Shown: positions 4,753-11,653 of the stretch, piece after piece
How the letters are laid out: each line of letters opens with the position of its first letter
Position numbering within the stretch: position 1 is the first letter of the stretch
Assembly: GCA_028711675.1 (NCBI GenBank)
Contig: JAQTRT010000038.1
Span: 1-15,134 of the forward strand
Direction: 5' to 3'
Source: a bacterium
GTDB lineage: Bacteria; Spirochaetota; JAHITG01
DNA length: 15,134 nt
Notes under the pieces: generated by a model
Told to the model about the DNA's origin: nothing
Database searches by the model: none
Seen by the model: only the letters and a program-made list of their open reading frames with translations
Translations under genes and position numbers: made by a program

Positions 4753-5820
4753 ATGAAAAATGTAAAAGTAGAAATGCCGGCGATCGGAAAGATATCGCCG
4801 GAAGTGTTCGATCAAATCATCTATCCACATCTGGGAGCGCCCAATAAAAATATCATCATAGGACCCAGGAACGGCGTAGATACCGGGATTGTGCGCCTGG
4901 GGAACGGAAAAGTCATGGCCCTGACCACAGACCCTGTCTTTATCGTACCCCAGTACGGATTCAAACGCGCTGCCTGGTTCGCTATCAACATCCTGGTCTC
5001 TGATGCCGTAACTTCAGGCCTTCAACCTGTTTATTTTACTGTTGACCTGAACTTGCCTCTTTCCATGAAGACCCATGAATTCACGGAGATGTGGAGCACC
5101 ATGGACAAAGAGCTGAAAAAGCATAAAATCTCCGTGATCACCGGTCATACGGCCAAGTATTCAGGAACAGATTATCCCATGGTAGGCGGCGCTACCGTGA
5201 TCTGTCTGGGTGACGAAGAACAGTATACTGGCCCTGAATTTGTCAGGGAGGGTGATGAGATCATTATAACCAAAGGACCGGCTATTGAAGCTGCCGGGCT
5301 TTTTGTGGCCAGTCTTCCTCATGTGATAGAAAAGGAGTTCGGAAAAGCCTTTCTAAAAGAGGCAGAAAATATATTCTGGCAAATGACCGTCATCGAAGAT
5401 GCCATGACCGCGGTCTCAATCGGAGTCCGGGACAACGGGGTGAGCCTTATGCACGATGCGACAGAATGCGGAGTCTGGGGCGGTTTGTTCGAAATAGCGA
5501 ACACCTGCGGGATGGGAATGCAGATAGAAAAATCCCGCATTACCGTGAACAAGCAGATTATACAAGTCTGTGAATACTTTCATATCGATCCCTACAGCTC
5601 GATCAGCGAAGGGACCCTGCTCCTCACATGCCGTTCCCGGAAATCAGGGGATATTATCAGGGCACTGGATAAAAAAAAGATATCTGCAGCTGTTATAGGC
5701 CGGATAATGCCGAAGGAATATGGAATTAAGATAAAGGAGGATAAGACAGAAAAAGACCTGGTCCATCCTGTTGTGGATCCGTTCTGGCAGGCCTTTGATA
5801 AAGCGCTCAAGAATTCCTGA
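4753..5820 (+). CDS. AIR synthase (PurM)-superfamily protein, HypE/ThiL-like, under TPP control
   Basis: I choose the ATG at 4753 because AGGAGG lies 6 nt upstream and translation from earlier in-frame codons would run through the tRNA-proximal leader, riboswitch and terminator. The 355-residue product has the two-lobed PurM layout: GPRNGVDTGIV (37-47, in place of the GDDAAV motif), TTDPVF (58-63), SDAVTSGLQP (83-92), ITGHTAKYSG (129-138), GGATVICLGD (145-154), TKGPAIEAAG (173-182), HDATECGVWGGLFEIA (234-249) and SISEGTLLL (283-291). This superfamily includes PurM, ThiL (thiamine-phosphate kinase), HypE and SelD. The HypE C-terminal PRIC cysteine tail is missing and no hyp genes are nearby, so a hydrogenase role is unlikely. 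The riboswitch points to thiamine metabolism (inference): perhaps an ATP-dependent step on a thiamine precursor. It stands alone, convergent with tsaD. Confidence 0.88.
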   Translation: MKNVKVEMPAIGKISPEVFDQIIYPHLGAPNKNIIIGPRNGVDTGIVRLGNGKVMALTTDPVFIVPQYGFKRAAWFAINILVSDAVTSGLQPVYFTVDLNLPLSMKTHEFTEMWSTMDKELKKHKISVITGHTAKYSGTDYPMVGGATVICLGDEEQYTGPEFVREGDEIIITKGPAIEAAGLFVASLPHVIEKEFGKAFLKEAENIFWQMTVIEDAMTAVSIGVRDNGVSLMHDATECGVWGGLFEIANTCGMGMQIEKSRITVNKQIIQVCEYFHIDPYSSISEGTLLLTCRSRKSGDIIRALDKKKISAAVIGRIMPKEYGIKIKEDKTEKDLVHPVVDPFWQAFDKALKNS

Positions 5821-5826
5821 TCCATC

Positions 5827-5878
5827 TGAGACCTGCTCTGAGCAAGTTTCAAATTCAACAATTTCAGAGCAGGTCTCA
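5827..5878. repeat. Perfect 15-bp palindrome between convergent genes
   Basis: TGAGACCTGCTCTGA (5827-5841) is repeated as its exact reverse complement at 5864-5878, with a 22-nt loop. AAAT/ATTT (5851-5854/5860-5863) can form an inner stem over CAAC, leaving a bulge. It lies 7 nt after one stop codon and 5 nt before the other, where a bidirectional terminator would be useful, but neither strand has a T tract. It may instead be a small dispersed palindromic element or an mRNA 3'-end stabiliser. Confidence 0.7.
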
Positions 5879-5882
5879 AATG

Positions 5883-6905
5883 TTAGATCTTTAATATGGA
5901 TTTCAGATAAGATCTTCCGCCGCCGCTTGGCTTGGAATAAACATCAAAATCCATGTTCTCTGACTGGTTCAATTGGGATTTATAATATGCGCAGCTTGCG
6001 ACCATGGCCCCGTTATCCGTACAATACCTGAGTTCCGGGAGAAAGACCTTCATCCCTTTTTCATTCCCGAATATTTCCCTTAAATATGAATTAGCCGCCA
6101 CTCCGCCGGCCACAACGATCCGTTCAATGCCTGTATCCGCGGACAAGGCTTTTGTCTTTTCCAGTAAAATATCGATGGCAGCGATCTGAAAGCCCTTTAC
6201 AACCTTATTCCTGTCATAACACGGATTATCCCTGATATGATACAATACAGCTGTTTTAATACCGCTATAACTGAAATTATATTTGTTCTTTTTACTGCTC
6301 TTCAATCCGGGATTGAATTTAACATATTCACCCGTGTGCTCCCTGGCAATCCTGTCCATTACCGGACCGCCCGGGTATCCCAGGCCCAAAAGTTTAGCGA
6401 CCTTATCATAAGCTTCGCCCACAGCATCATCCAGGGTGCTTCCGGCTATCTCATATTCAAAATGGGACTTCGCGATAAGCAGCAGAGTATGACCTCCGGA
6501 AACAACAAGTCCGATATACGGGAATTCCGGGATCGCTTTCAGGAGAAAATTGGCGTAAAGGTGCGCAATCAGGTGATTAACAGTGATGATGGGTTTGTTG
6601 ATATATAAAGATAAGGTCTTGGCAAAAGCCACACCCACCATAAGCGAGCCAACAAGACCAGGCTGGTTCACGATACCGATCAGATCGATATCACCGGCAG
6701 TCATGTTGGCTTGCTTTAAGGCTGAGTGGAAGATAAAATTTATCTTCTCAACATGAGCGCGCGAGGCGATCTCCGGCACCACGCCGCTGAACTGCTTGTG
6801 TTCGTCCACCTGCGAATAGATCAAGCTGGCCAGCACATGCTGTCCGTCCCGCACCAGCCCGATCGATGTTTCATCGCAGGACGATTCAATCCCTATAACG
6901 TTCAT
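5883..6905 (-). CDS. tsaD: tRNA N6-adenosine threonylcarbamoyltransferase
   Basis: This 340-residue protein is a complete TsaD (Gcp/Kae1). It has the N-terminal GIESSCDETS (5-14), NQPGLVGSLMVGV, the metal-binding NHLIAH (H111 and H115, the same numbers as in E. coli), VSGGHTLL, GSTLDDAVGEAYDKVAKLLG, YPGGP, the substrate-loop AGGVAANSYLR (266-276) and CTDNGAMVA (295-303) with metal ligand D297. It transfers the threonylcarbamoyl group to A37 of tRNAs reading ANN codons, with TsaB and TsaE (not in the window). I take the ATG at 6905 rather than a TTG one codon upstream, since the family begins M-x-V/I-L-G-I-E-S. It follows flaA by 10 nt with only a weak AAAGG, so it is probably the last gene of that operon. 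Confidence 0.97.
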   Translation of the reverse strand: MNVIGIESSCDETSIGLVRDGQHVLASLIYSQVDEHKQFSGVVPEIASRAHVEKINFIFHSALKQANMTAGDIDLIGIVNQPGLVGSLMVGVAFAKTLSLYINKPIITVNHLIAHLYANFLLKAIPEFPYIGLVVSGGHTLLLIAKSHFEYEIAGSTLDDAVGEAYDKVAKLLGLGYPGGPVMDRIAREHTGEYVKFNPGLKSSKKNKYNFSYSGIKTAVLYHIRDNPCYDRNKVVKGFQIAAIDILLEKTKALSADTGIERIVVAGGVAANSYLREIFGNEKGMKVFLPELRYCTDNGAMVASCAYYKSQLNQSENMDFDVYSKPSGGGRSYLKSILKI

Positions 6906-6915
6906 CAAAGGCCTT

Positions 6916-7833
6916 TTATTTTGTTTCGGTCGTTTTTTCTTCGGACGTCTTTTCCACTTTATCCCTTTTTGCCTTATCTTTTAAATACTGTTCCTCTTTC
7001 GTGGACCCGGAATAATACGTATCAAAAAATTTATCGTCTTTCATCTTCTGTTCTTTGGCCTTGGTCTCCTGGATCTTCCAGATAGCCTCGTCATCAACAG
7101 AATCCTCGTACTTCAGCAGAGCCGGTTCATATTCCACACGCACATCCTTCACATAAACCACAAAATCCCCGCCCAGTTCCTGGGGAGATTTATACAGCAC
7201 AATGGAATCAAATTTCAGGAAAGGCGCGTATTGAGGATACAGGTGTTCCTTCTGGATGTCCCGTTTCCTGGCATCCTTGATAAAATCAGGATTCTCCCAG
7301 GTGAGTTTTCTCCAGCCTCTGAAGAAGAGAGAACCAAAATTGATGCTCTTGAAGAGGCCGTTCTGGTCCACCATCCTCACTTCAACGGAATTCTTATAAT
7401 TCCTGCCCAGTACGGTAAGGGATACGGATTTGATCGGTCCCACGTTCCTTAACACACCCTGTCCTTCCTTGGAATAATAATCGCTCAGGGGCGAAAAGGT
7501 CTTGATCTGCGCCCAGTCATTGCCCCAGGAATAATCAAAATAAATCCGCACTCCCAGGCATTTGCTGAACTTATCTGTTGTTTCCACTTTAGCTGAATCA
7601 ACAGGGACGATCGTCAGATCGGACAGGATCCGGCAAAGGGGTATATCGGAAAAACCGGACAGCTGGATCCGCCACCTGTCCAGGCCGAGATCATCCGGTA
7701 AATTACCGAAATCCATCAGCACTTTCTCTTCCAGTTTGGGATTATTGTTTTTTGTCTCGGTGGCCTCCTGTGCAGCCAGAAAACCAGCAAGACAAAAAAG
7801 ACTAATTAAAACAAACCATGTTCTCCTTAACAT
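6916..7833 (-). CDS. Secreted FlaA-family protein (flagellar filament outer layer protein-like)
   Basis: The 305-residue product starts with a clear signal peptide (positive MLRR, hydrophobic 6-20, cleavage about LAA/QE at 21-22). The mature part resembles spirochaete FlaA: LDRWRIQLSG (50-59), CLGVRIYFDYSWGNDWAQIK (92-111), GPIKSVSLTVLGRNYKNSVEVRM, the GSLFFRGWRKLTWENPDFI block, and FDSIVLYKSPQELGGDFVVYVKDVRVEYE. FlaA forms the sheath around the FlaB core of periplasmic flagella. About 60 C-terminal residues after VRVEYE are a highly charged Lys/Glu tail beyond the core domain. The start is backed by AGGAGGT 8 nt upstream; the first 32 nt overlap yibQ. No other flagellar gene is present. I infer family from motif pattern; a non-flagellar paralogue is possible. 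Confidence 0.8.
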   Translation of the reverse strand: MLRRTWFVLISLFCLAGFLAAQEATETKNNNPKLEEKVLMDFGNLPDDLGLDRWRIQLSGFSDIPLCRILSDLTIVPVDSAKVETTDKFSKCLGVRIYFDYSWGNDWAQIKTFSPLSDYYSKEGQGVLRNVGPIKSVSLTVLGRNYKNSVEVRMVDQNGLFKSINFGSLFFRGWRKLTWENPDFIKDARKRDIQKEHLYPQYAPFLKFDSIVLYKSPQELGGDFVVYVKDVRVEYEPALLKYEDSVDDEAIWKIQETKAKEQKMKDDKFFDTYYSGSTKEEQYLKDKAKRDKVEKTSEEKTTETK

Positions 7834-8941
7834 ATTCTGTTACCTCCTTGTCACTGAATTTATTTACGATTTCAGACGGAAAAACCACCTGTATCCCTCT
7901 TTCTTCTAAAACAGGGATATAATCCCGCAAGACCTTGAACGTGTTCACGTTGTTTACGTGGCCGATACCGATGGCCCTGCCTTGACTTAATGCGACCCGG
8001 ATCAATCTTTCCATCTGACCTTTTATATATTGATAGTCGCTTTTATTATCCAAAAAAACATCCCTTTTCCCGTAAGAAAGACCTGTCTGCCGGGCGATCT
8101 TTTCCGTAACGCTCCGGCTGCTGGTCATACTGTCAATAAAAAAGAGCCGGTTCATTTTCACCTGCCGGAGAACTGCCTGCATGGTCCTTTCGTCCTCCGT
8201 GGCGCTGCTTCCCTGGTGGTTGTTCACGCCAGCTGCGTAAGGGGCCTGCTGGAGCATCCTGTCCACGGTCTTCTGAATCTCTGTTTCAGTCATGGAATTA
8301 AGTATCTCATCCGGGAACAGCTTGATATTCCGGGTCCGGTAATCCTTTGGTTCCATGGGAATGTGTAAAAGCACTTCCTTTCCGCTCTCATGGATCATCC
8401 TGGCCGTTTCCCCGGATCTTTCCACGAACGGAAGCACTGCGATCCCTATCTTAACCGGCAGACATAAAAAATCACGGATAAGATTGTTCTGGTATCCGGC
8501 GTCATCAATGATAAAACAAACCACGGCCTTATACGGTCCCGGCCGGGCCTGATCATGGACCTTTGTTCTCTTCACACCTCTGGAGATATAGATCTTCCTG
8601 CGGACCGGATTCAACAGGCTCTGTTCAGCCTCCAATACAAGGATTACGGAATTTTCATCCTTTTTTATCTCTGACGCGTGGATAAAAATCCCGTTCCTGG
8701 ACATGATTTTTTCAATGAAGGAAAGGACCTTTTTCAGTTCCTGTCCCTCGTTGACAGAGATCATGATACCATCCCGGGTATGCTTTAAAGGATAATCTTT
8801 ATTGATCTCAAAAAGAGCGTCCTGATACGAACGATCAGGCCTGACCTGAATGTAAACGATCAAAAAGGAACAAAGACATATGATGGAAAACAAAATCCAC
8901 GCAACACGCTTCTTATTCCTTTTTACACGGCTCTTAACCAC
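7802..8941 (-). CDS. Divergent polysaccharide deacetylase, YibQ-type (DUF610), membrane anchored
   Basis: The 379-residue protein has a basic N-terminus and one membrane helix (about 13-32), a periplasmic region of about 100 residues, and a C-terminal divergent NodB-like barrel (138-365). Marks are VCFIIDDAGYQ (141-151), IAVLPFVERSGE (167-178), EVLLHIPMEP (189-198), AAGVNNHQGSSAT (236-248), FFIDSMTSS (267-275) and RAIGIGHV (322-329). These are the YibQ family motifs; several members sit beside envC or ctpA genes, as here. Function is probably in cell-wall or surface glycan turnover; deacetylase activity is inferred from the fold only. Translation most likely starts at GTG 8941, 11 nt after the ctpA stop, with AAAGG in front. 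No in-frame ATG fits the membrane helix. Confidence 0.88.
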   Translation of the reverse strand: MVKSRVKRNKKRVAWILFSIICLCSFLIVYIQVRPDRSYQDALFEINKDYPLKHTRDGIMISVNEGQELKKVLSFIEKIMSRNGIFIHASEIKKDENSVILVLEAEQSLLNPVRRKIYISRGVKRTKVHDQARPGPYKAVVCFIIDDAGYQNNLIRDFLCLPVKIGIAVLPFVERSGETARMIHESGKEVLLHIPMEPKDYRTRNIKLFPDEILNSMTETEIQKTVDRMLQQAPYAAGVNNHQGSSATEDERTMQAVLRQVKMNRLFFIDSMTSSRSVTEKIARQTGLSYGKRDVFLDNKSDYQYIKGQMERLIRVALSQGRAIGIGHVNNVNTFKVLRDYIPVLEERGIQVVFPSEIVNKFSDKEVTEYVKENMVCFN

Positions 8942-8952
8942 GATGAAAGCCT

Positions 8953-10362
8953 TTATTTTATTCTGTCTCTCACACTCAGGACTTCAACAGCTTTTTTCAA
9001 CTGTACATCATCTTCCAGATCCAGTAAGGCTTCGTTCATGCCTCGGATCTCGTAGAACTTTGCCTTGACCAGTTTCCGTATAAGATTATAATCGGCATCT
9101 ATCTTATCAGAATTTAATTTTTTTCTCAGTTCATTCAGGGCATTTTCTTTCTCTTTTTTCTCCTTTTCCATAAAATCTTTGTTCTGTTTCACAAAATCAT
9201 CCAAATAATGCCCTTTTAATATGGTTTCCGCTATTTTTATATCAGCGGTTGACGTCTTCTGGAAATCAACCTCAATATTGGGTTCAATCCCTTTTTTATG
9301 GATACAGACACCGCTGGGAGTATAATAACGCGCCGTGGTAATAGCGATCCCAAGGCCGTCACCCAGATCCTTCACGGTCTGGACCACTCCTTTCCCGAAA
9401 GTCTTGGTCCCGATCACCACAGCTCTCTTATTATCCTTCAACGCACCGATCACGATCTCTGAACCGGAAGCAGATCCCTCATTGGCCAGTACGACCATGG
9501 GAACTTCCTGGCAATAATCGATCGAGGAAGCGTAGTATTCCTTGTTCTGGTCGTCCACCCGGCCTTTGGTATAAACGATCATCCCTTTATCCAGGAAGAG
9601 ATCAGCCACCTTATACGCGGAATATAACAAACCGCCCGGATCGTTCCTCAGGTCCAGGATCAGGCCGTTCAGGTTCTCTTTATCCATCTGTTTGGCATAT
9701 TTTTCCAGATGATCATAGGTGTCTTCTCCAAAGGTCTTGATTTTCAAATAACCGAATTTTTTAGTATTGTGGGTAAAAACCCTGGAAAAGACGCTTTCCA
9801 CTTTAATCACTTCCCGTTTCAGTTTATATTCCACAGGATCCGAATTCTCATCCCGCATGACCCAGATGGATACATAAGTACCGGGTTCTCCGCGCAGCTT
9901 GGATACAGCCGCATTCAGTTCCATCTCCTTGGTATCCTCTTTATTGATCCGCACGATCTTATCATTGGGCTGAAGTCCGGCACGGCTGGCCGGGGTTCCG
10001 TCGATCGGTGCGATGATGGTGAGCCATCCGTCCTTTTTGGTGATGACAAAACCAACTCCCCCGAACTTACCCTCTGTTTCCACTTTCAGATCATTGAAAT
10101 TTTCCTTGCGCATGAAGCGGGTATACGGATCATCGAGGGAACCCAGCATACCGTCAATAGCCCCGTAGATCAGTTTCTCCTTGTCAGGCGCGTCCACATA
10201 CATCTCATTCACAAGCTGCAGTACTTCGTTGAAGGTCCTGAGATTCTTGTAAATATTCTCTTCAGCATTACTGAACTTTAACAGGTTCGTGGATGTTAAA
10301 GCCCATACAATGACCAGAGAAACAATGGCAAATATCCATATTGTGCGTTCTCGTTTATGCAT
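8953..10362 (-). CDS. ctpA: Carboxyl-terminal processing protease, S41 family
   Basis: The 469-residue protein has an N-terminal membrane anchor (about 7-24), an N-terminal helical region (35-90), a PDZ domain (about 92-180, with GGVGFVITKKDGWLTIIAP and GLQPNDKIVRINKED) and the S41 catalytic core. NLNGLILDLRNDPGGLL (230-246) is followed by NEGSASGSEIV with nucleophile S299 and GTKTFGKGVVQT with general base K324, 25 residues apart as in E. coli Tsp. RYYTPSGVCIHKKGIEPNI closes the core. A charged helical tail (about 385-469, EKEKKEKENALNELRKKL) follows. It cleaves periplasmic proteins from their C-termini; partners are unknown here. AAGGAG 8 nt before the ATG lies inside the end of the preceding zinc-ribbon gene, with an 8-nt overlap. 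Confidence 0.96.
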   Translation of the reverse strand: MHKRERTIWIFAIVSLVIVWALTSTNLLKFSNAEENIYKNLRTFNEVLQLVNEMYVDAPDKEKLIYGAIDGMLGSLDDPYTRFMRKENFNDLKVETEGKFGGVGFVITKKDGWLTIIAPIDGTPASRAGLQPNDKIVRINKEDTKEMELNAAVSKLRGEPGTYVSIWVMRDENSDPVEYKLKREVIKVESVFSRVFTHNTKKFGYLKIKTFGEDTYDHLEKYAKQMDKENLNGLILDLRNDPGGLLYSAYKVADLFLDKGMIVYTKGRVDDQNKEYYASSIDYCQEVPMVVLANEGSASGSEIVIGALKDNKRAVVIGTKTFGKGVVQTVKDLGDGLGIAITTARYYTPSGVCIHKKGIEPNIEVDFQKTSTADIKIAETILKGHYLDDFVKQNKDFMEKEKKEKENALNELRKKLNSDKIDADYNLIRKLVKAKFYEIRGMNEALLDLEDDVQLKKAVEVLSVRDRIK

Positions 10363-10720
10363 TCTCTACTCCTTTTTTGGTTTTATCGATATCAAAATTC
10401 GTTTTTTGACCGCTGGGCATATAACAGTACCGGCAGCCGTGAATAATGACCTTTGGCCTGGGTTCCGCGTCATAAAATTCCGCATAGATGCTGTCATGCT
10501 TCTTTAACTCGCTTTTACACAAAGGACAGAATCTGGGTTTTAACCCTTCCACGGGTTCAGTTGACCCGGTCCCTTCCTGCTCTTTCTCCTTCTGTTCCTC
10601 GGCATCGGTAATGATCCTGGCCTTGTTGATCTTATCCGTCGCATCATTAAACCGGGATATGACCTGTGTATAAACAGCCAGAGCGATCAGGACACCTAAG
10701 AATATCGCGATCCATTCCAT
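10355..10720 (-). CDS. Single-span membrane protein with a zinc-ribbon-like cysteine pair
   Basis: Not a family I can name. The 121 residues comprise an N-terminal helix (about 2-19, MEWIAIFLGVLIALAVYTQV), a charged, probably coiled-coil stretch (24-52) and a C-terminal domain with CPLC (65-68) and CRYC (96-99), likely four zinc ligands. With the basic/acidic linker after the helix, the ribbon may face the cytoplasm. It is the first gene before ctpA, overlapping it by 8 nt, which suggests a linked role in envelope processing (inference). A promoter is readable upstream, and AAGG lies about 12 nt before the ATG. It resembles the small zinc-ribbon protein at 2037-2261 in layout only. Confidence 0.72.
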   Translation of the reverse strand: MEWIAIFLGVLIALAVYTQVISRFNDATDKINKARIITDAEEQKEKEQEGTGSTEPVEGLKPRFCPLCKSELKKHDSIYAEFYDAEPRPKVIIHGCRYCYMPSGQKTNFDIDKTKKGVENA

Positions 10721-10760
10721 ATGATCTTTACACCTTGAAAATCAGATGTTCCGTCCTTAT

Positions 10761-10788
10761 AATATATATCAGTTTTATCTTTTTTCAA
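10761..10788 (-). promoter_or_regulatory. Putative promoter of the zinc-ribbon/ctpA/yibQ/flaA/tsaD operon
   Basis: On the minus strand TTGAAA (10783-10788), 16 nt, TATATT (10761-10766), placed in the only non-coding gap (78 nt) between the csaB-like gene and the zinc-ribbon gene. TATTAT with an 18-nt spacer is an alternative -10. No intrinsic terminator for the upstream operon is seen, so some read-through is possible. Confidence 0.5.
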
Positions 10789-10798
10789 TAAAAATATT

Positions 10799-11653
10799 CT
10801 ATAATAAATACCGGCAAGGATGCTCTTTCCGGAGCAGTTTTAATTTATTATTGACAGGAATGATCCGGACCTTTCGTTTAAAGAGCATGCCTAAGACCGC
10901 AAGATGGTAACGCATCGTAAGGACGGAGCCTGCTCCGGCTACCAGCCTTAGAATCTCTTTCCTGTTATGATACTGGTATACGGAAATGGACCGGCCCGGG
11001 ACGTGTTCCTGCAGAATATGATAAAACCTTTTCTCATTCTTCATGATCAGGATCTTATACGGTAAATCAAGTTTTTTTACATAAGCCAGTATTTTTCTTA
11101 ATTTCCATTTCCGGTCCGGCCGCAGGACCATTAGAATATATCTCTTCAAGGACTTGATCGGCCGTGCTTTGAGAAAAAAGACAAGGTCTTTAAGGAAATA
11201 AACACGGGAAAACCGTTTCTGGTAATAACGGAATTCCAGTTTATTCCTTATCACGGTAAATTTACTTTTTCGTATCAGGAAGCGGATGAGCCGGCGGTTC
11301 ACGCCCCGGTATATATCGACAAAGTCAGTATTTAAAAAGCCCACAGAGGCTTTCCGGAATAAAAACATGAGATTAACAAGATAATAATAATAAAAGCTCA
11401 AGCTGCTGGTCTTATCCTGGAAGATACCGCCCAGATTGATCAGGATATCTTCTTTTTTAATCAGGAAAAAAAGCCGGAAAAGATTAAAACGGTCCAGGAA
11501 GCGGACCTTTTTTTTCATGGTATAATATTTTTCTCTGGTTAAAAGCCACAGTTCATAAGGCCGCAGGTCCATTTGGGTAAAAAGTTCCAGTAAAAGGTCA
11601 TCGCCCAGATTATAATATCCGAAATAACCGTTAATGAATATTTTTGGGGCCAT
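10799..11653 (-). CDS. CsaB-like polysaccharide pyruvyl transferase
   Basis: The 284-residue protein has the pyruvyl-transferase pattern: NGYFGYYNLGDDLLLELF (8-25) with the NLGD start motif, LINLGGIFQDKTSSLSFYYYYL (71-92) matching the GGGLLQDxTSxxSLxYYL block of CsaB, and MRYHLAVLGMLFKRK near the C-terminus matching MRYHALVFA. CsaB adds pyruvate ketals to secondary cell-wall polysaccharides, which lets SLH domains bind. Deviations are LGG instead of GGG and a length below the usual 320-370. It is unusually rich in Lys, Arg, Phe and Tyr. It overlaps the DUF5693 gene by 23 nt; this pair also occurs next to each other in other bacteria (recalled from Firmicutes genomes), which strengthens the call. 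Activity is uncertain. Confidence 0.8.
   Translation of the reverse strand: MAPKIFINGYFGYYNLGDDLLLELFTQMDLRPYELWLLTREKYYTMKKKVRFLDRFNLFRLFFLIKKEDILINLGGIFQDKTSSLSFYYYYLVNLMFLFRKASVGFLNTDFVDIYRGVNRRLIRFLIRKSKFTVIRNKLEFRYYQKRFSRVYFLKDLVFFLKARPIKSLKRYILMVLRPDRKWKLRKILAYVKKLDLPYKILIMKNEKRFYHILQEHVPGRSISVYQYHNRKEILRLVAGAGSVLTMRYHLAVLGMLFKRKVRIIPVNNKLKLLRKEHPCRYLL

Noticed and set aside
4753..5820. Hydrogenase maturation protein HypE
   Set aside because: The HypE C-terminal PRIC cysteine is absent, no hyp or hydrogenase genes are near, and a TPP riboswitch would make no sense for it.
6906..6908. TTG start for tsaD
   Set aside because: It adds one residue only; the adjacent ATG matches the conserved beginning of TsaD proteins.
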